Origin: Gottfriedia endophytica
GTDB taxonomy: Bacteria > Bacillota > Bacilli > Bacillales > Bacillaceae_G
DNA length: 64,000 nucleotides
Assembly (NCBI RefSeq): GCF_017814275.1
Contig: NZ_JAGIYQ010000002.1
Location: 1-64,000, forward strand
Direction: 5' to 3'
This document shows, piece after piece, positions 1-8,636 of this stretch. A program made the translations under genes and the position numbers. Every line of letters starts with the position of its first letter. The first letter of the stretch is position 1. Below the pieces are notes generated by a model. That model did no database searches. It was not told where the DNA came from and was given only the letters and a program-made list of their open reading frames with translations.

Positions 1-50
1 GCTTTAATTTCGAAACTATATTTTTGGAACTTCTGACCTTTTTTCGCCAT
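1..50 (-). CDS. Transposase OrfA, N-terminal 16 codons only (partial)
   Basis: The minus strand reads MAKKGQKFQKYSFEIK and then leaves the window. A short basic start followed by a Y-S-x-E-x-K motif is typical of the helix-turn-helix OrfA of IS3/IS150-type transposases, which bind the element ends. The start codon is at 48-50. Too little is present to say whether the gene is intact. The hairpin just upstream (58-116) fits the common arrangement that limits read-through transcription into a transposase gene. The family assignment rests on a short peptide and on the TG-type terminus, so it is moderate. Confidence 0.5.
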   Translation of the reverse strand, partial: MAKKGQKFQKYSFEIK

Positions 51-118
51 AAGAAAACACCCCTTAAAGTCAATGTTGCCCAACTCTGGGTTTTTCAACA
101 TCTACTTTAAGGGGTGCA
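1..118 (-). mobile_element. Terminus of an IS3-family-like insertion sequence (partial)
   Basis: The segment holds a transposase start (1-50) preceded by a 68-base non-coding end. Read on the minus strand, the end begins TGCACCCCTTAAAGTAGATG at 118 and so starts with the TG typical of IS3-family termini. The repeat CACCCCTTAAAGT (58-70) pairs with ACTTTAAGGGGTG (104-116), and GTTG/CAAC extends the stem, so a hairpin sits directly upstream of the transposase start. The rest of the element lies outside the window. The exact boundary at 118 is inferred; no target duplication can be tested. Confidence 0.55.
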
Positions 119-145
119 ATCTAGCCGGGTTTGCTTTTATTCAAA

Positions 146-331
146 TTAATTTGATTTTTTTTCTTCTTTTTCGTCTAACAAATCGTTTGTTAAACCTTGG
201 GTTGAACGTTTAAATTCTTTTAATGTTTCTCCAAACGCCCTTCCTACTTCTGGTAACTTTTTCGGACCGAATATAATTAATGCTAATACTAAAATTAAGA
301 TTAAACCTGGAAAGCCAATATTACCAAGCAT
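146..331 (-). CDS. tatA: Twin-arginine translocase pore subunit TatA
   Basis: A 61-residue protein with the TatA/E layout: a short extracytoplasmic start, one membrane helix (about residues 5-21), the hinge FGPKKLPE, an amphipathic helix ([15 protein letters not shown]) and a charged tail ending EKKSN. TatA oligomers form the export pore recruited by substrate-loaded TatC. The start has a GGGGGAG ribosome site. No tatC is visible: only 27 bases separate the stop codon from the IS end at 118, so any partner gene that once followed has been separated or lies beyond the element. Upstream is a PhoX-type phosphatase with a Tat-like signal, matching the B. subtilis pattern of a Tat pair beside its phosphatase substrate. 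Confidence 0.93.
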   Translation of the reverse strand: MLGNIGFPGLILILVLALIIFGPKKLPEVGRAFGETLKEFKRSTQGLTNDLLDEKEEKKSN

Positions 332-506
332 TTTTCTCCCCCAACTTTCCTCTATTATTATGTAAAAAATCTATCTATTCTAATTCTGTCAAAAATTTCA
401 ACATTCGTCAAATCATTTTTCTAAAATATTCTATAAAATTTACACCAAATAATTAGAAGGTTTGTTAATTAAGATTGTTAATTCTCACTAAAATCTACAA
501 ACAATA

Positions 507-533
507 AAAAATCCTGATTTAACAGGATTTCGT
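507..533 (-). terminator. Rho-independent terminator
   Basis: AAATCCTG (508-515) pairs with CAGGATTT (523-530), and on the minus strand the stem is followed by a T run. It lies downstream of the truncated acetyltransferase at 574-726. Confidence 0.6.
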
Positions 534-573
534 TTATCCCACATTAACGGGCAGTAAGACCCCCACCTCAAGA

Positions 574-726
574 TTAAGAGTGATGCGAAGAAGATAGGTA
601 TAATGTATTTTTATAGATATTATAATTATTACAAAGATTAGTAACAGCTTCTGCATCAAATTTTTGAAACAGTCTTAGTACTAGCCTTTTAGTGGTAATT
701 GTTTTATTTTGATGATCATATATCAT
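574..726 (-). pseudogene. GNAT-type N-acetyltransferase, N-terminal fragment
   Basis: The peptide starting MIYDHQNKT has ITTKRLVLRLF followed by a D-A-E-A-V-x-x-L segment. This is the standard opening of RimJ/RimL-like GNAT acetyltransferases, which use acetyl-CoA to modify amines. It stops after about 50 residues (family length about 170), losing the whole acetyl-CoA-binding core. The start at 726 is chosen because CGGAGG lies just before it; a longer upstream reading would include this ribosome site. The break coincides with a non-homologous tail and the CCCACATTAACGGGCAG motif around 539-555, suggesting an insertion or deletion there. It is not expected to be functional. Confidence 0.6.
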
Positions 727-824
727 AAATCCTCCGTACATTATATGAGATTTTAATGGTATCAAGTAAGTAATGTTTATTATTCAATGTTTTTCTATGA
801 AATCCTTTATTTATAAAGTTCAAA

Positions 825-854
825 AAAATAGAGACCTATTAGGTCCCTATTTTA
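825..854 (-). terminator. Terminator of the PhoX-type phosphatase gene
   Basis: AAATAGGGACC and GGTCTCTATTT form a stem with a short loop, followed by seven T on the minus strand, about 60 bases after the stop codon at 913. Confidence 0.75.
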
Positions 855-912
855 ATAATTAAAGGTTTTTATGTTCTAATATAATTTAGTTGTTAAGGAT
901 GTAAATCAGATT

Positions 913-2928
913 CTATTTTTTCTTTTCATTTTTTTTTACTGGTTTCTTTACTGGTTGCTTAACAGGTTTTTTCACTTCATTCTTTTCAGGTTTTTTCTCA
1001 ACTTTTTTTTCGATAGTGTAAGGTAGATTTGTAAATGATGGTAAACCTGAAATATAACCAATACCACCTGTTTTATCAATTCCGATTTCTTTATCCATAG
1101 CTTTCTTCAGTTCATCTTTATTCACTGCTGTGATAGGGAAATTATCTAATTCATCACCTGGATGTTGGAAGTTAGTCATAATGTATGAGAATCCATTACG
1201 ATCATCTGCGGCAAACAATCCTGTTGCTTCTGCAGCAGCTGGAATTGATAAAATACGAGATAATTTTTTCGAATCTACATTATAAGCCCAAACAAAGTTA
1301 TTTGTATGCATTGAACTATCTTCACCGATAAATAAAGTTCTCATTGCTTCAGAATAGCTTAAGTTGTCAGTATTAGCTACTTTATCAACATTTGCAGTAT
1401 TTCCGTATGGGTCAGCAGCTGGTAAATCTTCTCCTACAACTAATCCTGACATTGTTGTTGCAACATAATTACTGTTAATGACATTTTTGTCACTATCTTG
1501 TAGTCCACCCATTAAATTTAATTCATATGTCGCACCAGCTTTAATCTTCGGTAATTGAATATCATCTGCTGGATCTTTTCCACTTGCATCCTTTTCCATT
1601 CCTTTACTTATATCAGTAATCGCAATATACACTTTTTTATCTTTTGCATTTAATGTTACGCCTTCCATTTTGTTAAACTCTGTAGTTGCTCCTAGCATTG
1701 CAGCATATCGACGAGACTCTAAAAATGCTGCTGCTTTTTCCATGCCTGGTTTTAATTTCAAATATTCAGTTTTTCCATAAGAGTATTGTTTGATTGCTTT
1801 AAATCCATCTTTAGGTGCATCTGACGTTTCAAAGATATCACTAAATTTAATGCCACTATAAATGATTTTTTTGATTTCTTTGTCAGTAGAATGACCTAGT
1901 CGAATCCATTCTAAGTTTCCTGAACCACCATTTTGAGTTCCAGTTTGCTTAAATTTAGCAGCGTATAATGTACCAGCTGTTAAATCTGCTTCTTTATCTG
2001 CAACATACATAAATAATCCTGTATATGATCCATCATCTCCGAAAAATGCAGTGCGTTTATCTGGCATCATTTTCATTAATTCATGTGAAAAACGGCCGAT
2101 ACTATAATGTTTAGTTACATTTGCTTCCCCATCTTTTGTTACTTTAATTTCAGGAATAAATCCATAGAAATATGGGTTCGCTTTTGCTTTATCTCCCCAG
2201 TAAAGCTGTGCAAAACTTTCAGTTGAAGTTCTTGCAGAAGATTTAGGATCTGTTTCAAATTGGCGTGCATCTGGTTCGTATTCCTCTGATCCTAAGTGAG
2301 TATTCCAAGGCGATAATGAACCATTACATGGAATCCACAGACCATTTACAGATGAAAAATCAATTTTCTTAACTTCCTTAGCTTTAAGCTCTCCAGTCTT
2401 TTTATCTTGTTCCATTTTGCTTAAACTCATTGAAGCAGGAACAATTCCATATGCAGATTGACCAGCAGCATCAAGTGTTTGATATTCGTAATGTGTCACC
2501 ATATAAAGTTTGCCATCAATTGGATTCAGTAAAGAATTTGAGTCAGGAGAGTCAGATAAAAAATTAGTTGGTTTTCCAGGAATACTCTTATCTACAATAG
2601 GATCCCCGAAAAAGTCAATTGGTGTACCAGCAGCAATATACTCACCATTGTTTCTCGCAATTTTATCTTCTGATTTAAATAATCTTTTGTAGGATAATGG
2701 AAAGTTTCTTGTTTTTCCGTCACTGTATTTCACATCAACAGATGCAGTTGTATATGTTTTTACCATATCTTGAATAGTAGATGCGGTTTTCATTCCATTA
2801 AATTGAACAGATGTAATGGATACTTTTCCTTTTTTACTCTCTGCATTTGTATGTAAGAATGTTGGAACTGTCAATCCTAGTGCCAAGGCAAAAATTGTTC
2901 CTTTTTTTAAATAATTTCTTTTAGTCAT
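913..2928 (-). CDS. PhoX-type (DUF839) secreted phosphatase with Tat-like signal peptide
   Basis: A 671-residue exported protein of the PhoX/DUF839 family, calcium-dependent alkaline phosphatases that release phosphate from organic esters outside the membrane. Recognisable points are the central NGSLSPWNTHLGSEE motif (PhoX consensus N-G-x-x-P-W-x-T-x-x-x-x-E-E) and GRFSHE. The N-terminus TKRNYLKKG followed by a hydrophobic stretch and an A-x-A-like site fits the Tat consensus S/T-R-R-x-F-L-K except that the first Arg is Lys. The C-terminal 30 residues are Lys/Pro repeats, likely holding the protein in the anionic cell wall. An AGGAGG ribosome site supports the start. Phased TTAACA-like boxes upstream suggest PhoP control. 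TatA is encoded about 0.6 kb downstream. Confidence 0.85.
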   Translation of the reverse strand: MTKRNYLKKGTIFALALGLTVPTFLHTNAESKKGKVSITSVQFNGMKTASTIQDMVKTYTTASVDVKYSDGKTRNFPLSYKRLFKSEDKIARNNGEYIAAGTPIDFFGDPIVDKSIPGKPTNFLSDSPDSNSLLNPIDGKLYMVTHYEYQTLDAAGQSAYGIVPASMSLSKMEQDKKTGELKAKEVKKIDFSSVNGLWIPCNGSLSPWNTHLGSEEYEPDARQFETDPKSSARTSTESFAQLYWGDKAKANPYFYGFIPEIKVTKDGEANVTKHYSIGRFSHELMKMMPDKRTAFFGDDGSYTGLFMYVADKEADLTAGTLYAAKFKQTGTQNGGSGNLEWIRLGHSTDKEIKKIIYSGIKFSDIFETSDAPKDGFKAIKQYSYGKTEYLKLKPGMEKAAAFLESRRYAAMLGATTEFNKMEGVTLNAKDKKVYIAITDISKGMEKDASGKDPADDIQLPKIKAGATYELNLMGGLQDSDKNVINSNYVATTMSGLVVGEDLPAADPYGNTANVDKVANTDNLSYSEAMRTLFIGEDSSMHTNNFVWAYNVDSKKLSRILSIPAAAEATGLFAADDRNGFSYIMTNFQHPGDELDNFPITAVNKDELKKAMDKEIGIDKTGGIGYISGLPSFTNLPYTIEKKVEKKPEKNEVKKPVKQPVKKPVKKNEKKK

Positions 2929-3006
2929 ATTCTTCCTCCTAAGATTTTTTTAATATTTTTTAATGTTTATTTAATTTCTTTTTCACTTTCTATTAAACTT
3001 CAAAAA

Positions 3007-3045
3007 TGTTAATTGACTATTGTTACAGTGTAAAGTAATTGTTAA
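3007..3045 (-). promoter_or_regulatory. Predicted PhoP binding region (Pho box)
   Basis: On the minus strand TTAACA (3045-3040), TTTACA (3034-3029) and TTAACA (3012-3007) lie at 11- and 22-base steps, that is on one helix face. An extra GTAACA at 3026-3021 is out of phase. The B. subtilis PhoP~P consensus is direct TT(A/T)ACA repeats about 11 bases apart. The region lies 80-120 bases before the phosphatase start at 2928, a sensible activator position. Confidence 0.6.
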
Positions 3046-3095
3046 TATTCGACATTTTCTAAAAATTCTAACCGTAAAGGTGTTGCTTAAAAAAT

Positions 3096-3144
3096 AAAAA
3101 GCATGTATTTCGATTGATACTCCAATCAAAATAACATGCTTTTT
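3096..3144 (-). terminator. Terminator of proS
   Basis: AAAAAGCATGT and ACATGCTTTTT form the outer stem, with an inner GATTG/CAATC stem. A T-rich tail follows on the minus strand. Confidence 0.75.
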
Positions 3145-3189
3145 ACTTTTTTATTATAATGAAATCAATAAAGATAATATCATACAATT

Positions 3190-4626
3190 TTAATACGCTT
3201 TACCCCAATAAACCATTGTTTCTGTTTTCTTACCGCAGCATACACATTCATCAGACACTTGTTCTTGTTCGAAAGGAATGCAGCGTGAAGTTAATCCTAC
3301 ATCTTCTTTAATTTTCTCTTCACAAGCTAAATCGTTACACCACATAGCCTTAATAAACCCAGGTTTAGTGTCAGCAATTTCTTTTAGTTCTACCATATTT
3401 TTTGCTTCAAACGTTTTTTGCGTACGATTATCAAGTGCTTTATTGTATAGATTTTCGTGAATATCAACTAATAAATCTGAAATACTTTGTTCAAGATTAT
3501 CTAGAGAAACAAAGATTTTTTCACGTGTATCTCTTCTTACAAGGACAGCTTGATTCTTTTCGATATCTTTTGGTCCAATTTCAACACGAACTGGAATACC
3601 TTTCATTTCATACTCATTAAACTTCCAACCAGGCATTTTGTCAGAAGTATCGATTTTAACTCGAGCAACTGATGCAATACGATTTTTAAGTTCTGTCGCC
3701 TTTTCGATTACACCCTCTTTATGCTGAGCGATTGGAATGACCATTACTTGTGTTGGTGCAACTTTTGGTGGTAATACTAAGCCGCTATCATCACCATGTA
3801 CCATAATTAATGCACCAATAACACGAGTTGTCATACCCCAAGAAGTTTGATGTACATATTGTCTCTTTGAATTTTTGTCAGTATATTGAATGTCAAAAGC
3901 TTTCGCAAAACCATCTCCAAAATTATGTGAAGTTCCGCTTTGAAGTGCTTTTCCGTCATGCATTAAACTTTCAATTGTATAAGTTGCTTTTGCACCAGCA
4001 AATTTTTCTTTATCTGTTTTTTGTCCCTTAATAACTGGGATTGCTAAAAAATTCTCTAAGAAATCAGCGTATACATTAAGCATTTGTAATGTTTCTTCTT
4101 GCGCCTCTTCTGCAGTTGCGTGTGCAGTATGTCCTTCTTGCCATAAAAATTCTGTTGTACGTAAGAATGGACGAGTTGTTTTTTCCCAGCGAACAACAGA
4201 GCACCATTGGTTATATAATCTTGGAAGATCATTATAGCTTTCGATCGTTTTTGAATAGTGCTCACAGAATAATGTTTCTGAAGTTGGACGAACAGCTAAT
4301 GGCTCGACTAACTCATCATGTCCTCCGTGTGTCACCCAAGCAACCTCAGGAGCAAACCCTTCAACATGATCTGCTTCTTTTTGTAATAATGATTTTGGAA
4401 TGAACATTGGCATATAAACATTTTCATGGCCAGTTTCTTTAAATTTAGAATCTAGTTCTTTCTGGATATTTTCCCAAATTGCGTATCCGTATGGTCGAAT
4501 AATCATACAACCTTTTACACTTGAATAATCAATTAACTCAGCTTTTTTAACAATGTCTGTATACCACTGTGCAAAATCTTCATCCATTGCGGTGATTGCT
4601 TCTACAAACTTTTTATTATTACTCAT
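3190..4626 (-). CDS. proS: Prolyl-tRNA synthetase, archaeal/eukaryal type
   Basis: A 478-residue class II synthetase that charges tRNA-Pro. It is the short archaeal/eukaryal form: it lacks the editing insertion of bacterial ProRS and has the C-terminal domain ending in the typical WGKAY. Class II motif 2 is seen in [15 protein letters not shown] and motif 3 in the C-terminal half of the catalytic core. The C-terminal region carries two cysteine pairs (CNDLACEE and CVCCGKK) fitting the zinc-binding site of this subfamily. Ribosome site AGGAGG lies before ATG. The gene stands alone behind a T-box leader with a proline specifier. B. cereus-like genomes often carry this form in addition to a bacterial ProRS; whether a second copy exists here cannot be seen. 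Confidence 0.96.
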   Translation of the reverse strand: MSNNKKFVEAITAMDEDFAQWYTDIVKKAELIDYSSVKGCMIIRPYGYAIWENIQKELDSKFKETGHENVYMPMFIPKSLLQKEADHVEGFAPEVAWVTHGGHDELVEPLAVRPTSETLFCEHYSKTIESYNDLPRLYNQWCSVVRWEKTTRPFLRTTEFLWQEGHTAHATAEEAQEETLQMLNVYADFLENFLAIPVIKGQKTDKEKFAGAKATYTIESLMHDGKALQSGTSHNFGDGFAKAFDIQYTDKNSKRQYVHQTSWGMTTRVIGALIMVHGDDSGLVLPPKVAPTQVMVIPIAQHKEGVIEKATELKNRIASVARVKIDTSDKMPGWKFNEYEMKGIPVRVEIGPKDIEKNQAVLVRRDTREKIFVSLDNLEQSISDLLVDIHENLYNKALDNRTQKTFEAKNMVELKEIADTKPGFIKAMWCNDLACEEKIKEDVGLTSRCIPFEQEQVSDECVCCGKKTETMVYWGKAY

Positions 4627-4666
4627 TTTTCAATCCTCCTAATTTAATGAAACATTTTAAATACAA

Positions 4667-4912
4667 CAAAAAACGCCAAGAATAATCACAAGGGACCATT
4701 CTTGGCGTTACCACCCTAATTATTATGTAAATAGTTAAATTAACTTTTACATAATCTCTCAAAATCTTTAACGGGAATACCGCTGTAGCCTACTTAGTTT
4801 CGGTACAGTGACTCTAAGGCTGGTTCAGTATATATACTTTAGGAATTTTCACCATCCATTCCCTCTCTAAAAAGCTCCTATACTTACTATTCCTCTTCAT
4901 TGTCGTATATTT
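4667..4912 (-). promoter_or_regulatory. T-box leader (tRNA-Pro) controlling proS
   Basis: On the minus strand the leader has the conserved AGGGTGGTAACGCC T-box, immediately followed by the terminator AACGCCAAGAAT/ATTCTTGGCGTTTTTT (about 4667-4708). The T-box sequence can alternatively pair as antiterminator. In Stem I the stretch CTGAACCAGCC offers CCA at 4823-4821 as the specifier, a proline codon, agreeing with the gene. Uncharged tRNA-Pro should favour read-through into proS. The 5' limit is approximate. Confidence 0.92.
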
Positions 4913-4986
4913 AATTATTAAACATCTTAATTTACAAAAAAACGAAAGTCAATATCTTTATTGACATTTCTTGAAAATAATTGTTT

Positions 4987-5697
4987 TTATTTTCCTTCAA
5001 TAATTTGTTGCACATAGCTACTAATAGCTTTTGGATCAGTCAATCCTAATTCTGCTGGATTAACTGGCGGAAATGCTTCAAGAGAAATATTTGCTGGTTT
5101 AATTCGATTACCATTTGATTCTAAAATATTATATGTTCCATTAATTCTTAGCGGAACAATCGGCACACCAGATTTAAGAGCTAAGTGGAAACTACCTGAT
5201 TTAAATTCTCCCATTTTGTCGCCCTTACTTCTTGTCCCCTCAGGAAAGATAACTAAAGAATGTCCATTTTGAAGTTTCGTGATACCATCTTTAATAGCAA
5301 GAAGCGACTGACGGCGATCTTCACGGTCCATAAATACACAATTCATATTTTCCATCCATTGACGAACAATTGGAATCTTACTCAATTCAACCTTTGAAAT
5401 AAATCCCATAGGTTTATTTAAATACCCCATTAATAATGGTATGTCAAAATTACTTTGGTGATTACTCACGAACAAGACTGCTTGATCTTTTGGGATATTT
5501 TCTAATCCTATTACCTCTACTTTACTACCTGTAACTCCAATCATCATTTTCCCAAAATAATCTGGAACTTGATGGATAAATTTATCTCTTTCATTAACGG
5601 ATAATGTGTTTGGGAGTCTTTTTACTTTTGGTAGTTTTAAACCTACATATATTACACCCCATATTATCCGAATAGCTGCATAAATCGTACGAATCAT
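4987..5697 (-). CDS. plsC: 1-acyl-sn-glycerol-3-phosphate acyltransferase
   Basis: A 236-residue membrane-associated acyltransferase that adds the second acyl chain to lysophosphatidic acid, giving phosphatidic acid for phospholipid synthesis. The catalytic NHQSNFD (N-H-x4-D) and the substrate-binding FPEGTRS motif are present in the right order, with an N-terminal hydrophobic segment. The reading frame is open further upstream (to 5781), but the Met at 5697 is preceded by TGGAGGAGAACG, a strong ribosome site, while the extension is Lys/Ile/Tyr-rich and unlike the family. It appears to be transcribed alone, between the proS leader and an intergenic repeat. Confidence 0.93.
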   Translation of the reverse strand: MIRTIYAAIRIIWGVIYVGLKLPKVKRLPNTLSVNERDKFIHQVPDYFGKMMIGVTGSKVEVIGLENIPKDQAVLFVSNHQSNFDIPLLMGYLNKPMGFISKVELSKIPIVRQWMENMNCVFMDREDRRQSLLAIKDGITKLQNGHSLVIFPEGTRSKGDKMGEFKSGSFHLALKSGVPIVPLRINGTYNILESNGNRIKPANISLEAFPPVNPAELGLTDPKAISSYVQQIIEGK

Positions 5698-5906
5698 CGT
5701 TCTCCTCCAGTAAATCAATATGCATTCTATTATATAGAAAATTAATCTTTTTTTAAAGACATAGTATATTTTAAATGACAATTAAGTCAAACTATTCTTC
5801 CCTAGTAGTGTCGCAAATTCTTTGTTTATTAAAAGTAGCTATAAAGCAACATTAAAATCAAAAGATTGATATCTTTTACTTTGTTTCTATTTAAGAATGT
5901 GATAAG

Positions 5907-6030
5907 TTGATTTCCACTCCAGGATGCTCGCTTTCCTTGGGGCGTGAGCTGAGCCTCCTCGGCAAGCCTGCGGGGTCTCAGCCTTCCCACATCTCCCACA
6001 GGAGTCGAGCACCCTTCCGTTCCAATCAAC
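5907..6030 (+). repeat. GC-rich palindromic intergenic repeat, copy A (core)
   Basis: The core starts GTTGATT and ends AATCAAC, with the inner signatures GCTCGCTTTCC, GAGCCTCCTCG and GCGGGGTCTCAGCC. TGAGCCTCC and GGGGTCTCA can pair as an inner hairpin. The AT-rich flank ATTTAAGAATGTG (left) is shared with copy B. The rest of the 5698-6234 gap holds no gene that I can support. Confidence 0.85.
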
Positions 6031-6185
6031 TTCTTTATCATCATTTCTCTTTAATAAATTCTAAAAAAATTCTACTTTTTAGAATAAGTAGTTCAAATAA
6101 CATGACGAAGTACTTAGTCACAAAATAAGTAACAAAGGATCTAGTGACATAAAAACAGGTTAATTAATATTTTAATTATCATACC

Positions 6186-6216
6186 AAAAACGCTTGGAGT
6201 CATCACCAAGCGTTTT
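6186..6216 (-). terminator. Terminator of the 6235-6762 gene
   Basis: AAAACGCTTGG and CCAAGCGTTTT form a clean 11-base stem just after the stop codon. Confidence 0.8.
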
Positions 6217-6234
6217 GAATTAAATGTGTAATTC

Positions 6235-6762
6235 TCATTGAACGAAAGCCCTCACATTTTTCATTAAATCATTGGCAATTTCTAAAGCTTTATCTATACT
6301 CTTTGCAGGTCCTGAAATGATTAATCCATTTTTGGCAAACCAAGTCTTCCCTCCATCATTGTCAGGTTTAAATACTTGGATGCTCACTTTACTAAAATCA
6401 TTGTTTATAAAAAGAACACCATAACTATTTATGACTGGAGTACCGTTTTTATAATAAGCATAAATTATATTTCCAGAGCCATTCTCTTGGAATTTTATTT
6501 TTAATTGCCTATTACTATCTTTGTTAGGATAACTTACTCCTTTAAAACCTATTTTACCTACAAAGGTTTTGTTTCCTAGTAGTGAATGTTGAAGTTTTCC
6601 TTGAACGTTTATTTGTACAGACTTCGTTTTGCCACCACCCAACTGATATTCAACACCATTTATAGAACGTGTGATACTCTTCGGATATGTGTAATAAATA
6701 CCGTAAACAATCATTATCCCAACTATAAGAACAAGTATGGATAGTATCCTCTTTTTCAACAT
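6235..6762 (-). CDS. Hypothetical membrane-anchored protein
   Basis: I do not recognise this 175-residue protein. An N-terminal Lys/Arg pair and one hydrophobic helix (about residues 5-24) would anchor it in the membrane, with the remaining 150 residues outside. That part is rich in Gly, Asn and Lys and in short beta-type segments (VQINVQGKL, KVSIQVFK), ending in a helical tail (DKALEIANDLMKNV). No cysteine lipobox or catalytic motif is seen. It has its own terminator and sits downstream of dfrA but is separated from it by another terminator, so it is probably an independent unit. A secreted or surface-exposed role is inference only. Confidence 0.7.
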   Translation of the reverse strand: MLKKRILSILVLIVGIMIVYGIYYTYPKSITRSINGVEYQLGGGKTKSVQINVQGKLQHSLLGNKTFVGKIGFKGVSYPNKDSNRQLKIKFQENGSGNIIYAYYKNGTPVINSYGVLFINNDFSKVSIQVFKPDNDGGKTWFAKNGLIISGPAKSIDKALEIANDLMKNVRAFVQ

Positions 6763-6882
6763 ATCACCTCTTTATATATTGTATTATGCTACCGTTACTT
6801 TAAAATAGAATTTTCTTAATAATCAGATATATTTTAACATAATTCCCATTTGCCTTTCACTTTTTTATAATAAACAAAGAGA

Positions 6883-6915
6883 AAAAGACATCCTTTAAGA
6901 GTAAGATGTCTTTCT
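6883..6915 (-). terminator. Terminator of thyA-dfrA
   Basis: AAAGACATC and GATGTCTTT form the stem, followed by T-rich sequence on the minus strand; it lies 30-60 bases after the dfrA stop. Confidence 0.8.
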
Positions 6916-6946
6916 TCCTTTATAACCCGAATAACGAATTTTTTCA

Positions 6947-7426
6947 TTATGAAATTTTCTTATAGATTTTATATACGTATTGAAGTCCAGATTTTTCATC
7001 TGTATTCATTTCAGAAGAAGATACTTCTTTCCATTCTTCCTTTGAAAATTCAGGGAAAAATGTGTCTCCTTCAATTTCCTTTTGTATTTCAGTTAAGTAG
7101 AGAGTATCTAAAATTCCCATTGATTCTTTAAAGATTTCTGCTCCACCTATGATAAATACATCTTCATTTTCCTCAGGATGATAGTCAGATAGATGATGAA
7201 TGACTTCAATACCTTCAGCCTTATAGTCTTTGTTTCTTGTTACGACAACGTTTTTTCGGTTTGGTAAAGGACGACCAATTGATTCGTACGTTTTTCGCCC
7301 CATTAGGATTGTATGTCCAGTTGTTACTTTTTTAAAGTAACGTAACTCTTCTGAGATATGCCAAGGAAGTTGATTATCTTTGCCGATTACTCGATTTTCT
7401 GCCATGGCAACAATTGCAGCTATCAT
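6947..7426 (-). CDS. dfrA: Dihydrofolate reductase
   Basis: A 159-residue enzyme that reduces dihydrofolate to tetrahydrofolate with NADPH, restoring the folate oxidised by thymidylate synthase. The N-terminal AIVAMAENRVIGKDNQLPWH carries the Met20-type loop. GRKTYESIGRPLPNRKN is the NADPH-binding stretch and FIIGGAEIF the conserved glycine pair region. Length and motifs are those of a chromosomal Bacillus enzyme. It follows thyA on the same strand after 115 bases without an obvious terminator between them, and the two are functionally coupled. No substitution typical of trimethoprim resistance can be judged from the sequence alone. Confidence 0.96.
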   Translation of the reverse strand: MIAAIVAMAENRVIGKDNQLPWHISEELRYFKKVTTGHTILMGRKTYESIGRPLPNRKNVVVTRNKDYKAEGIEVIHHLSDYHPEENEDVFIIGGAEIFKESMGILDTLYLTEIQKEIEGDTFFPEFSKEEWKEVSSSEMNTDEKSGLQYVYKIYKKIS

Positions 7427-7541
7427 ACACTCACTACTCCTTTAATAATTGTTTACAACTCTAAACTGAACCCATTAGTAATTTGCCATACGTTCTTTTT
7501 ATAGGTTAAAGTTCATTTTTATAAACGTTTTTTATTTTATC

Positions 7542-8498
7542 CTAAACAGCTACTGGCGCTTTGATAGTTGGATGTGGGTCATATCCAACCAGTTCAATGT
7601 CATTTAATTCAAAATCAAATATACTTTTAACTTCTGAATTTAATTTTAGAGTTGGTAATTTACGTGATTCACGAGTTAGTTGAGTTTGAATTTGTTCAAT
7701 ATGATTTGAATAAATATGAACATCTGCACCAGTATAGATTAATTCTCCAACTTCTAGTCCACATTCATGAGCTATTAAGTGTGTTAGCAACGCATAAGAT
7801 GCAATGTTAAAAGGTAGACCTAAAAATACATCATTCGAACGCATATTAAACATGCAACTTAGCTTTCCATCTAGAACATAAAATTGAAATGCATAATGAC
7901 ATGGTGGAAGTTGCTGATTCTTAATTTCTGACGCACTCCATGCATTACAAAGTAATCGTCTTGAATCTGGATTCCTCTTAATTTCATCGATAATATACTG
8001 GATTTGGTCATACGTTTGTCCATCAGCACCTTCCCAGCTACGCCATTGTTTCCCATACACATTACCAAGATCACCAAATTCTTTAGCAAAGTCTATATCA
8101 TTCAATACTCTTTCTTGGTACACTTTCATCTGTTCTTGATATAGGGCATTGAACTCTTCATCTTTTTGGCTACGAATACCGAAATTCGTCATATCGGGAC
8201 CATTATACTCGTTTGATTCCACCCATTTCTGAAAACCCCATTCATCCCAAATATGGTTATTATTTTCTAATAAGTAACGAAGATTTGTATCCCCTTTTAA
8301 AAACCATAATAATTCACTCGCAACTAAGCGAAATGGTACTCGTTTTGTTGTCAATAATGGAAATCCTTCTTGTAAATTAAAGCGCATTTGATAACCAAAT
8401 ACACTTATAGTTCCCGTTCCTGTTCGATCTTCTTTTTTTGTCCCATGTTCTAAAATATAGTTACATAAATCTAAATATACTTTATCTACTTGATTCAT
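7542..8498 (-). CDS. thyA: Thymidylate synthase
   Basis: A 318-residue enzyme that methylates dUMP to dTMP using 5,10-methylene-tetrahydrofolate. The catalytic cysteine lies in [10 protein letters not shown]. The dUMP-phosphate arginine region [12 protein letters not shown] and the Asn/Asp site [12 protein letters not shown] are present, and the C-terminal APVAV end closes the active site. The long small-domain insert (about residues 85-140) makes it the longer L. casei-like form rather than the 264-residue E. coli form. The start at 8498 follows GGGAG; the open frame extends 16 codons further without a ribosome site. Paired with dfrA. Confidence 0.96.
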   Translation of the reverse strand: MNQVDKVYLDLCNYILEHGTKKEDRTGTGTISVFGYQMRFNLQEGFPLLTTKRVPFRLVASELLWFLKGDTNLRYLLENNNHIWDEWGFQKWVESNEYNGPDMTNFGIRSQKDEEFNALYQEQMKVYQERVLNDIDFAKEFGDLGNVYGKQWRSWEGADGQTYDQIQYIIDEIKRNPDSRRLLCNAWSASEIKNQQLPPCHYAFQFYVLDGKLSCMFNMRSNDVFLGLPFNIASYALLTHLIAHECGLEVGELIYTGADVHIYSNHIEQIQTQLTRESRKLPTLKLNSEVKSIFDFELNDIELVGYDPHPTIKAPVAV

Positions 8499-8636
8499 AA
8501 ATAACTCCCTTTTCTCCCAAATAAACTGTCTAATACATGTTGTCAAAGCTCTAACTATTGCTTTATTTTATTCTTCTTAAAAATTGAGTTTACTAATGAA
8601 TTATCTCATAACATGCAATCAAAAAAAATGACAAAT

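Noticed and set aside
5829-6044. Open frame across repeat copy A
   Set aside because: Similar frames recur in other copies (42101-42295, 62476-62682) only because the repeat sequence is conserved; there is no ribosome site and arm changes ignore codon phase.
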